Translations under genes and position numbers: made by a program
The notes under the pieces: generated by a model
Seen by the model: only the letters and a program-made list of their open reading frames with translations
What the model was told of the DNA's origin: nothing
Database searches by the model: none
Assembly: GCA_031272075.1 (NCBI GenBank)
Contig: JAISUK010000086.1
Coordinates: 1 to 46,954, forward strand
Source: Dysgonamonadaceae bacterium
GTDB taxonomy: Bacteria; Bacteroidota; Bacteroidia; Bacteroidales; Azobacteroidaceae
Length of the DNA: 46,954 nucleotides
Direction of reading: 5' to 3'
Shown: positions 15,560-23,427 of the stretch, piece by piece
Numbering within the stretch: position 1 is the stretch's first letter
Layout: every line of letters begins with the position of its first letter

Positions 15560-18316
15560 TTATTGTACCGTGAAATCATACTGTCCGGAACCGACAGGGA
15601 TCACGATCCGTTTGTTTATCACATCAACGGTGGCTTTAAGCCCTCTTTTTTCCAGTGGCAAGCCTCCCTCGGTCACCGTGCCGGCATTGATCAACGGCAA
15701 CCTGACCTCGGCGGTGGTGTTGGGTGGAATCGCCACCTGAAGGTGGAAATGCCCGTCGGATTGTTGCCAGGAAGAGGAGATAAGGCCATACACGGAATGA
15801 AACTCCGCTTTGGCATAGCTCAGTTTCTCGTTGGGACTGGGTTCAATGAGGATTTTTTTATACCCCACGCTCCCGGCAGCGTTTCGGATGCCCGCCACCC
15901 GTGAGTAGAGCCAGTTGCCGATAGCGCCGTAGGCGTAATGATTAAACGAATTCATCCCCGGATCCTGGAAAGTCCCGTCGGGCTTCAGACCGTCCCAGCG
16001 TTCCCAAATGGTGGTCGCGCCTTGTGTTACCGGATAAAGCCAGGAAGGATATTCTTTGCGGAAGAGCAACATGTAAGCCAGGTCGGTGTATCCGAAGCCG
16101 GAGAGGATTTCGCAAATGTCCGGCGTGCCGAGGAATCCGGTGGTAATGTGTCCGAATTTCTTTACGTCGTTTGCCAGCCGTTCGGCTGCCTGCTTTTTCA
16201 GATTTTCCGGCACCAGGTCGAAACTCAACGCCAATACATACGCGGTTTGCGTGTTGGAAGCGAGGCGTCCGGCAGGGGTCATAAATTCTTTCAGGAATGC
16301 CTGTTTGATGCTGGAGAACAAATGTCCAAAGTCGGCGACATCGTTCGTATATCCCAATATGGCAGCGGTCTGTTGTAATAATTGGGTAGACCGAGCAAAA
16401 TAGGCTGTAGCGACTAAATCTTTATCAGTCGTTGCCCCAGGATAGTCGCTGTCGTTTGTAGAATAGGCCAGCCAGTCGCCGTAATGGAATCCGGTATTGA
16501 AGATATATCCGGATTTTCTGGTCTCATTTCGCATGAAATTGACCCACGCTTTCATCGAAGGGTATTGAGTTCTCAACACCTCTACATCACCGTATATTTG
16601 ATAGATATCCCAAGGGATAATTACTGCAGCATCCGCCCAGCCGGTGGAACCAAAACCGACATTCGCGATGTCGGGCACGACATGCGAGACGGCGCCATCC
16701 TTGCGCTGGTCTGCCGCGAGGTCTTTCAGCCACTTGGTGAAGAAAGTCGCTGCGTCAGCATTGAAGCAGGCAGTGGGGGCAAACACCTGTGCATCGGCGG
16801 TCCATCCCAGTCGTTCGTCGCGTTGCGGACAGTCGGTCGGCACATCCAGGAAATTCCCGCGCAATCCCCACTGGATATTTTGTTGCAATTGGTTGATGAG
16901 CGGATCGGAACATTCAAAACTTCCCGTAAACCGCATATCGGAATGAATGACTTTCCCTGTGAGGTCGTCTAAGGTCACTTCGCCTTCGAAATCTTCGATT
17001 TTGACATATCGGAAGCCATGGAAAGTGAAATGCGGCTCGTATGTTTCGGTCGCATCGCCTTTGAATATATAGCGGTCGGTCACTTTGGCCGCACGCAGGT
17101 TGGTCGTATAGAAATTGCCTTCCTTATCCAAGATTTCGGCAAATTTGAGCGTGATTTTGCTTCCGGCCTTTCCCTTCAGCCTGAATTGAATCCAGCCTAC
17201 CATGTTTTGTCCCATGTCGAACACTTGTTCCCCTTTTGGGGTCGTGATTTTCTGTATGGGTTTGAGGGTTTTTACAATCCGGACAGGGACGCTTTCTGAA
17301 CCGATTAACACCTTTTTATCCAAAGGTTTGACGATGCTGTTGACCCATCCGGCTTCGTTGTATCCGGCGCTGTCCCATCCGTTTTTTTCAAGACGGGCGT
17401 CGTAGGTTTCCCCATGGTAAATATCCGATGCGACGACAGGGCCGGTAGCGCATTTCCAAGAATCATCCGTGAGGATCAGTTCTTCGGTGTTGTCAGTATA
17501 TATGAGGTGTATTTGTGCGATCGTCGCCAGGTTCGTTCCGTAAGTGTTTCGGTTTTTCTCCCAAGCCAGAAATCCGCGATACCATCCGTCGCCAAGAATC
17601 ACGCCGATGGCATTATCGCCCGTTTTCAGATAAGAGGCGATGTCGTATACCTGGTATTGTAAGCGTTTGTTGTAGCTGGTCCATCCCGGTGTAAACAAAT
17701 CTTCGCTGACTTTTTTGCCGTTGAGTCGTAATTGATAAACCCCATGGGCAGTGATATAGATTCGTGCCGAACGGATCGTTTTCTTCACCGGAAATTCTTT
17801 TCTCAACATCGGGGAAGGATTCATTGTCAGCGGATTTTCTTTCAGGTTGGGCTCAATCCAGGATGCTTTCCAATCATCCGGAGACAACAAGCCGGTTTCA
17901 AAAAAAGCCGCCGCACTCCAGGGAGAGGCATTTTTCTTGTTATCCCACACACGTAGTTGCCAATAGACACGTTGTCCGCTTTGGAGCGGTGCGCCTTCAT
18001 AAGTCACAAACAACGATTCCGACGATTGTTTTTGTTTGGTGTCCCAGATCAGGTTTTTCCCGGACAACAGGTCTTTTTCAGACAGTGCGGCGCGTATCTG
18101 GTAAGCCGACTGAAGGATGTCTGACCCCTGGGCGGTGATCTCCCAACTAAATCGAGGCGTTGTGTGGCCGATCCCGACCGGATTGGTCAGGAAATCGGTG
18201 CGCAGATTTGTTACTGCAAACTTGGCCGCCTGCATTTTGATCGGAACGCAGCAGAACAGCGCTGAAATAAAAAGGAAACAAATAGAGAATGATTTGAATT
18301 TTAATAAATGAATCAT
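15560..18316 (-). CDS. Alpha-L-rhamnosidase (GH78), exported
   Basis: The protein has about 918 residues from the ATG at 18316, which begins a signal peptide (hydrophobic core at residues 10-25). The order is N-terminal fibronectin-like domain, Bac_rhamnosid_N beta domain (Trp-Ile-Glu-Pro near 150), the (alpha/alpha)6 catalytic barrel with Asp-Cys-Pro-Gln-Arg-Asp-Glu-Arg-Leu-Gly-Trp near 500 and Ile-Trp-Glu-Arg-Trp-Asp near 780, then a C-terminal beta domain. It removes terminal alpha-L-rhamnose from plant or microbial glycans in the periplasm or at the surface. It is not next to susC/susD here but lies between nrdJ (28 bases) and a permease (10 bases). Confidence 0.92.
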   Translation of the reverse strand: MIHLLKFKSFSICFLFISALFCCVPIKMQAAKFAVTNLRTDFLTNPVGIGHTTPRFSWEITAQGSDILQSAYQIRAALSEKDLLSGKNLIWDTKQKQSSESLFVTYEGAPLQSGQRVYWQLRVWDNKKNASPWSAAAFFETGLLSPDDWKASWIEPNLKENPLTMNPSPMLRKEFPVKKTIRSARIYITAHGVYQLRLNGKKVSEDLFTPGWTSYNKRLQYQVYDIASYLKTGDNAIGVILGDGWYRGFLAWEKNRNTYGTNLATIAQIHLIYTDNTEELILTDDSWKCATGPVVASDIYHGETYDARLEKNGWDSAGYNEAGWVNSIVKPLDKKVLIGSESVPVRIVKTLKPIQKITTPKGEQVFDMGQNMVGWIQFRLKGKAGSKITLKFAEILDKEGNFYTTNLRAAKVTDRYIFKGDATETYEPHFTFHGFRYVKIEDFEGEVTLDDLTGKVIHSDMRFTGSFECSDPLINQLQQNIQWGLRGNFLDVPTDCPQRDERLGWTADAQVFAPTACFNADAATFFTKWLKDLAADQRKDGAVSHVVPDIANVGFGSTGWADAAVIIPWDIYQIYGDVEVLRTQYPSMKAWVNFMRNETRKSGYIFNTGFHYGDWLAYSTNDSDYPGATTDKDLVATAYFARSTQLLQQTAAILGYTNDVADFGHLFSSIKQAFLKEFMTPAGRLASNTQTAYVLALSFDLVPENLKKQAAERLANDVKKFGHITTGFLGTPDICEILSGFGYTDLAYMLLFRKEYPSWLYPVTQGATTIWERWDGLKPDGTFQDPGMNSFNHYAYGAIGNWLYSRVAGIRNAAGSVGYKKILIEPSPNEKLSYAKAEFHSVYGLISSSWQQSDGHFHLQVAIPPNTTAEVRLPLINAGTVTEGGLPLEKRGLKATVDVINKRIVIPVGSGQYDFTVQ

Positions 18317-18344
18317 GATGTTTATGTTGTTTAGTTGATACAAT

Positions 18345-20882
18345 TTATCCGCATTTGGAATTTCCGCAACCGGTGCAGGTCAGGCAACCTTCCTGGTAGA
18401 CCAATGTCTCATTGCCGCAATTCGGACATTTTTGTCCTTTTATTTCCACGCCATCGAGGATGTATTTTTTCAATGCTCGTTCGACACCGTTTTTCCAGGT
18501 ATTGATGGATTCATCGTTCAATTCCAATCCCCGAACCAATTTGATCACCTGGTCGATAGGCATGCCATAGCGCAACACGCCCGAAATGAGTTTGGCGTAA
18601 TTCCAATATTCCGGATTGAACTTGCTGTCCAATCCTTCGATGGTGGTCTTGTAGCCTCGTTTGTTGGCATATTGGAAATCGTAACGTTTATTTCCGAACG
18701 CATCGAAGTTCTTAATTATCCAGCCTTTGGATAAATTTTTAGGCAGAAAGATCCCTTCGTCTTCGTCGTTGATACCGGTAAATATTTCATAAGGCCGACC
18801 GTTGAGCAGTCCGATGAAAGCGATCCATTTTTCTTTGTTGTTCTGGAATTTGACGACATCGGCTTCCAATTCCTGCGGCCGTTTAGAGACGATGACGGGG
18901 GCCTCGATGCAATTGCAGTCCTTTTTCTTCTTTTCTTCCGCCGACAGGAGGACGCCACTCCGCGATCCGTCGCGATAGACGGTACAGCCTTTGCATCCGG
19001 ATTTCCATGCTTCTATATAGAGATTGCCGACAAGTTCTTCATCCACGTTGTTGGGCAGGTTGATAGTTACGCTGATGGAATGGTCTACCCATTTCTGAAC
19101 CCTGCCTTGCATTTTGACTTTCTGTAACCAGTCGACATCGTTCGATGTGGCTTTGTAATAGGGCGATTTGGCGATCATTGCGTCAATCTCTTCCTGGGTA
19201 TAAATTTTAGCAGTCGGATGTCCGTTTGCTTCCATCCAAGAAACAAATTTGTGATGGAAAACGATATATTCTTCCCACGCGTCGCCTGTTTCGTCAACAA
19301 AATCTACATTGACCGAGGTGTCGTTGGGATTCACTTTCCTTCGCCGTTTGTATACAGGGAGGAAGACCGGCTCAATGCCGGAAGTCGTCTGTGTCATCAG
19401 GCTGGTTGTCCCGGTGGGCGCGATGGTGAGACAAGCGATGTTGCGTCGTCCATATTTTTTCATATTGGTATACAGTTTCGGATCGGCTTCTTTTAAACGT
19501 TTGATAAACGGATTGTTTTCTTCCCGTTTGGCGTCGTAAATTTCAAATGCCCCGCGTTCTTTGGCCATATTGACGGAAGAAGCATACGCTTCCAACGCCA
19601 GTATCTTGTGCAGGTTTTCCGAAAAATCCGTTGCTTCTTCTGTGCCATAACGCAATCCCAATGCAGCGAGCATATCGCCTTCGGCGGTGATGCCGACGCC
19701 GGTGCGGCGCCCTTGCAGCGTTTTATGCCGAATTTTTTGCCACAAAGTCCGTTCCGATAATTTCACTTCATCGCTTTCGGGGTCAGATTCTATCTTGTTC
19801 AGAATCATGTCTATCTTCTCCGTCTCCAGGTCAATGATGTCATCCATAATGCGTTGAGCCAATCCTACATGGTTTTTAAACAGGTCGAAATCAAAAAACG
19901 CTTCCGGCGTAAACGGATTCTTGACATACGAATAAAGGTTGATGGCCAATAACCTGCAACTGTCGTACGGACATAATGGAATCTCACCGCAAGGATTGGT
20001 GGAGACGGTACGAAACCCCAAATCCGCATAACAATCGGGAATAGATTCTTTCAGGATGGTGTCCCAGAACAATACGCCGGGTTCGGCTGACTTCCAGGCA
20101 TTGTGCACGATCTTCTTCCATAATTCGGAAGCATCGATTTCTTTGACATAATAGGGTTCGTCCGAGTCAATGGGATATTGTTGATAATACGTTTTACCAT
20201 TGATAGCACAGTTCATAAAATCGTTGTCGATCTTCACCGAAATATTGGCTCCCGTCACCTTTCCTTCGGTCATTTTAGCATCTATAAAAGATTCGGAATC
20301 CGGATGTTTGATGGAAACACTGAGCATCAACGCGCCTCGTCGTCCGTCCTGAGCAACCTCGCGCGTCGAGTTGGAATAACGTTCCATAAATGGAATCAAA
20401 CCGGTGGAAGTCAAGGCGGAATTTTTTACCGGAGAACCTTTGGGGCGGATGTGCGACAAATCGTGACCGACACCGCCGCGTCGTTTCATCAACTGCACCT
20501 GTTCTTCGTCGATACGGATGATCGCTCCGTAGGAGTCGGCCAAGCCATCCATCCCGATGACAAAACAGTTGGAGAGTGATGCAATCTGAAAAGCATTTCC
20601 GATTCCGGTCATCGGACTTCCTTGCGGGACGATGTACCTGAAGTGGTCGAACAAGTCGAACAATGCTTTTTCAGATAACGGGTTAGCGTACTTCTTTTCG
20701 ATGCGGCCAATCTCGTTTGCCAATCGCCAATGCATGTCTTCGGGTGTCTTCTCGAAGATATTTCCATAGGCGTCTTTCAATGCGTATTTGTTTACAAATA
20801 CCTTTGCTGCCAGTTCGTCACCGGTAAAATAGTCGAGAGAAGCGCTGTATGCTTCCTCAAAAGTGTATGTTATATTTTCCAC
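18345..20882 (-). CDS. nrdJ: Adenosylcobalamin-dependent (class II) ribonucleotide reductase
   Basis: The protein has 845 residues. It reduces ribonucleotides to deoxyribonucleotides using a B12-generated thiyl radical. Seen are the active-site Asn-Pro-Cys-Gly-Glu-Ile-Pro-Leu near 295-302, the Ala-Pro-Thr-Gly-Thr-Thr-Ser loop near 485, and a C-terminal Cys-Pro-Asn-Cys-Gly ... Cys-Thr-Gly-Cys-Gly zinc-type tail holding the redox cysteines. Length and tail fit the long Bacteroidetes NrdJ. No cobalamin riboswitch is visible in the 435 bases upstream. It leads an apparent operon with the rhamnosidase and permease. Confidence 0.95.
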   Translation of the reverse strand: MENITYTFEEAYSASLDYFTGDELAAKVFVNKYALKDAYGNIFEKTPEDMHWRLANEIGRIEKKYANPLSEKALFDLFDHFRYIVPQGSPMTGIGNAFQIASLSNCFVIGMDGLADSYGAIIRIDEEQVQLMKRRGGVGHDLSHIRPKGSPVKNSALTSTGLIPFMERYSNSTREVAQDGRRGALMLSVSIKHPDSESFIDAKMTEGKVTGANISVKIDNDFMNCAINGKTYYQQYPIDSDEPYYVKEIDASELWKKIVHNAWKSAEPGVLFWDTILKESIPDCYADLGFRTVSTNPCGEIPLCPYDSCRLLAINLYSYVKNPFTPEAFFDFDLFKNHVGLAQRIMDDIIDLETEKIDMILNKIESDPESDEVKLSERTLWQKIRHKTLQGRRTGVGITAEGDMLAALGLRYGTEEATDFSENLHKILALEAYASSVNMAKERGAFEIYDAKREENNPFIKRLKEADPKLYTNMKKYGRRNIACLTIAPTGTTSLMTQTTSGIEPVFLPVYKRRRKVNPNDTSVNVDFVDETGDAWEEYIVFHHKFVSWMEANGHPTAKIYTQEEIDAMIAKSPYYKATSNDVDWLQKVKMQGRVQKWVDHSISVTINLPNNVDEELVGNLYIEAWKSGCKGCTVYRDGSRSGVLLSAEEKKKKDCNCIEAPVIVSKRPQELEADVVKFQNNKEKWIAFIGLLNGRPYEIFTGINDEDEGIFLPKNLSKGWIIKNFDAFGNKRYDFQYANKRGYKTTIEGLDSKFNPEYWNYAKLISGVLRYGMPIDQVIKLVRGLELNDESINTWKNGVERALKKYILDGVEIKGQKCPNCGNETLVYQEGCLTCTGCGNSKCG

Positions 20883-21317
20883 AGTTTGAAAAAAAAATTA
20901 TAAGTATTTTGCGAATTTCTTCTGAAATGAGTTACAATGTTAGTCATTCATTTTAAACTACGCAAATAAAATGAATATTTTTTTTCAATCGAAACAAGAA
21001 AATTCTCCGAAATTAAAAGTAATATGTTTATAATTAGCGTATTAAAATTTTATTATTGTTGAAAACTTTTCCAAAATGCAAATTGATAGTCCGATTTGAT
21101 GAGATCAATCGTTGATTTATTTCTTAAGGCTAATGATACTTTTTATTAAATAGGTATACCGCTAATTCGATTTAAATATTGACTGACGTCGCGCTATACA
21201 GGAAATGAGTCAACATGTTCATGTCTTATATTTTCGTCAGAGTGGCAGTAGATGGAATTTTTGTATTAACTTTGCAGTGGAGTTGAGAGTGAATGAATGA
21301 TATAAATTGATCATATA
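20883..21317. other. Divergent intergenic region (nrdJ / NIF3)
   Basis: AT-rich. A TAACTTTG box at 21267-21274 fits the -7 element of Bacteroidetes promoters for the NIF3 gene, but no TTTG was found at the right distance upstream. No equivalent box was seen for nrdJ and no cobalamin box. No coding frame, RNA gene or clear repeat was found. Confidence 0.5.
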
Positions 21318-22412
21318 ATGAAAATTTCTCAGATTATTTCCGTATTGGAGGATTTTGCTCCATTGCCTTTGCAGGATGGTTTCGACAATGCCGGCATCCA
21401 GGTTGGCGATGCTTCGCAATTGGCGACAGGTGCATTGTTGTGTCTCGATGTGACGGAAGAGGTGATTGATGAAGCATTGGAGTTGGAATGTAATTTGATT
21501 ATCTCGCATCATCCTTTATTATTCAAACCATTGAAGTCGATAACGGGAAAAAATGCCGCCGAACGGTGCGTGGTGAAAGCTTGCAAGCATGCAATTGTCA
21601 TCTATGCCGCACATACCAACCTCGACAATGCTTTCGGGGGCGTCAATTTTAAGATCGCCGAAAAAATCGGATTGATCAATGTCAAAGTGTTGAGTCCCAA
21701 AAAAGACAGCCTGCTGAAGATGGTTACTTTTGTGCCCAAGGCCAATGCGGATGCTGTTCGCAACGCCCTGTTCAATGCGGGCGCCGGACAGATCGGCAAC
21801 TATGATTTATGCAGTTATAATGTTTCGGGCGAAGGCACTTTCCGCGCACAGGCCAATGCCAATCCGTATTGCGGAAAAATCGGCGAATTGCATACAGAAC
21901 CCGAAGTGCGGATCGAAACGATTTTGCCGACATTCCGGAAGTCGTCGCTGCTTCAAGCATTGCTGGCTGCACATCCCTATGAAGAACCGGTTTATGATTT
22001 CTACCCCTTGACCAATGCTTGGAATCAATCGGGATCGGGCGTCGTCGGTGAATTGCCGTCGCCTGAAGAGGAATCCGATTTCTTGCAGCGGATAAAGCAG
22101 ATTTTTCAACTACAATCGTTGAAACATTCGGCTTTCACGAATAACAAGATTAGCGAGGTCGCAATATGCGGAGGCAGCGGCGCTTTCCTGATTTCTGAAG
22201 CGATCGACTACGGTGCGGATGTGTTTATTACCGGAGAAGCTCGGTATAACGATTTTTACGATGTGGAAAACAAAATCCTCTTGGCGGTTATCGGTCATTA
22301 TGAATCGGAAATATGTACAAAAGAGTTGTTTTTTGATATTATTACAAAAAAAATTCCTAACTTTGCTCTCCATTTTTCAACAAGTAGTTCAAACCCTGTA
22401 AAATATCTATAA
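21318..22412 (+). CDS. NIF3-family dinuclear metal centre protein (long form)
   Basis: The protein has 364 residues, the longer family form with a PII-like domain inserted (about residues 125-230) between the two halves. Metal-ligand positions are visible: His-His-Pro-Leu-Leu-Phe near 64-69, His-Thr-Asn-Leu-Asp near 98-102, and Gly-His-Tyr-Glu-Ser-Glu near 330-335. Members are annotated as GTP cyclohydrolase I type 2 homologues, but the physiological role is unsettled. The next gene, a coiled-coil/zinc-ribbon protein, starts 8 bases after its stop; this pairing is common in Bacteroidetes. Confidence 0.9.
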   Translation: MKISQIISVLEDFAPLPLQDGFDNAGIQVGDASQLATGALLCLDVTEEVIDEALELECNLIISHHPLLFKPLKSITGKNAAERCVVKACKHAIVIYAAHTNLDNAFGGVNFKIAEKIGLINVKVLSPKKDSLLKMVTFVPKANADAVRNALFNAGAGQIGNYDLCSYNVSGEGTFRAQANANPYCGKIGELHTEPEVRIETILPTFRKSSLLQALLAAHPYEEPVYDFYPLTNAWNQSGSGVVGELPSPEEESDFLQRIKQIFQLQSLKHSAFTNNKISEVAICGGSGAFLISEAIDYGADVFITGEARYNDFYDVENKILLAVIGHYESEICTKELFFDIITKKIPNFALHFSTSSSNPVKYL

Positions 22413-22420
22413 TCAGAAGT

Positions 22421-23287
22421 ATGGCAAAAGCAACAAAAGCAACAAAAGCAACAAAAACCGAGGTCAAAGAAGAGACGATAAAAAAGGGAACTTCGGAGCA
22501 GGAGAAAAGCAAAGAAGTCAAAGAAAAAGAAGTCAAAGACAAATCCGGCGATCGCGATTTATCCATTGAGCAACGATTGGGCAACCTGTATTTGCTCCAG
22601 TCGATGTTGTCTGAAATAGATAAAATCAAGACGCTTCGCGGAGAACTCCCATTGGAAGTGCAGGACCTCGAAGACGAAGTCGCCGGCCTTCAAACACGTA
22701 TTCAGAATTTTCAGCTGGATTATAAGGATATAGAAATGGCCATCGGCCAACAGAAAATTAAAATCACCGATTCCAATGCGTTGATCAACAGATACAAAGA
22801 GCAGTTGGACAACGTCCGGAATAACCGCGAATTTGACAGTCTGTCGAAGGAAATGGAATTCCAGGGATTGGAAGTCGAACTGGCCGAAAAGCGAATTAAA
22901 GAATTTACTGCCGAGTCGAAACTGGTGGCAGAAGAGATTCAGAAAAGCAAAACATTATTGGAAGACCGGCGGATTGACTTGCGATCCAAGAAAGACGAGC
23001 TGGATGAAATCGTTGCAGAAACCCGCATTCAGGAAGAGCAGCTCCGCGAAAAGGCCAAGCAGATCGAAACCACAATCGATCCGCGGTTGTTGACGGCTTT
23101 CAAGCGTATTCGCAAAAGTGCGCGCAACGGATTGGCGGTCGTTTATATTCAACGTGATGCCTGCGGCGGCTGTTTCAATAAAATACCGCCCCAAAGACAA
23201 TTGGATATCAAGTTGCGGAAGAAAATCATCGTTTGTGAACATTGTGGCCGCATTATGATTGACCCGAAACTTGCCGGAATAGAATAA
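22421..23287 (+). CDS. Coiled-coil protein with C-terminal C4 zinc ribbon
   Basis: The protein has 288 residues. Residues 1-45 are Lys/Glu-rich, beginning with three Lys-Ala-Thr repeats (DNA period 9). Residues 50-235 form a long coiled-coil hairpin. The C-terminus has Cys-Gly-Gly-Cys near 244 and Cys-Glu-His-Cys-Gly near 271, a four-cysteine ribbon of the zf-RING_7 type. Relatives are thought to bind nucleic acid, but function is not established. It is probably co-transcribed with the NIF3 gene. Confidence 0.85.
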   Translation: MAKATKATKATKTEVKEETIKKGTSEQEKSKEVKEKEVKDKSGDRDLSIEQRLGNLYLLQSMLSEIDKIKTLRGELPLEVQDLEDEVAGLQTRIQNFQLDYKDIEMAIGQQKIKITDSNALINRYKEQLDNVRNNREFDSLSKEMEFQGLEVELAEKRIKEFTAESKLVAEEIQKSKTLLEDRRIDLRSKKDELDEIVAETRIQEEQLREKAKQIETTIDPRLLTAFKRIRKSARNGLAVVYIQRDACGGCFNKIPPQRQLDIKLRKKIIVCEHCGRIMIDPKLAGIE

Positions 23288-23325
23288 TCGTTAAAAAAGT
23301 GTTTGTATTTTTTCATTCACTCATG

Positions 23326-23393
23326 TGAAACGAGCATGATTTTCAAACATCCAAGTTGATGACAATGATGACATGCGAGTTCCATACGACCTT
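23326..23393 (+). repeat. Dispersed ~68-bp repeat, copy C
   Basis: It reads TGAAACGAGCATGATTTTC, then AAACATCCAAGTTGATGACA, ending GAGTTCCATACGACCTT. It is oriented with transcription and ends 34 bases before the thrA ATG. Its mini-frame (ATG 23373, Met-Arg-Val-Pro-Tyr-Asp-Leu-Ile) stays open across the thrA start. Confidence 0.9.
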
Positions 23394-23427
23394 ATTAAAA
23401 ATAAATTATTGACGTCTGAAAGAAGCA

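Noticed and set aside
20883-21317. Possible cobalamin riboswitch upstream of the B12-dependent nrdJ
   Set aside because: No GCCACTG-type B12 box or matching architecture is visible on the minus strand.
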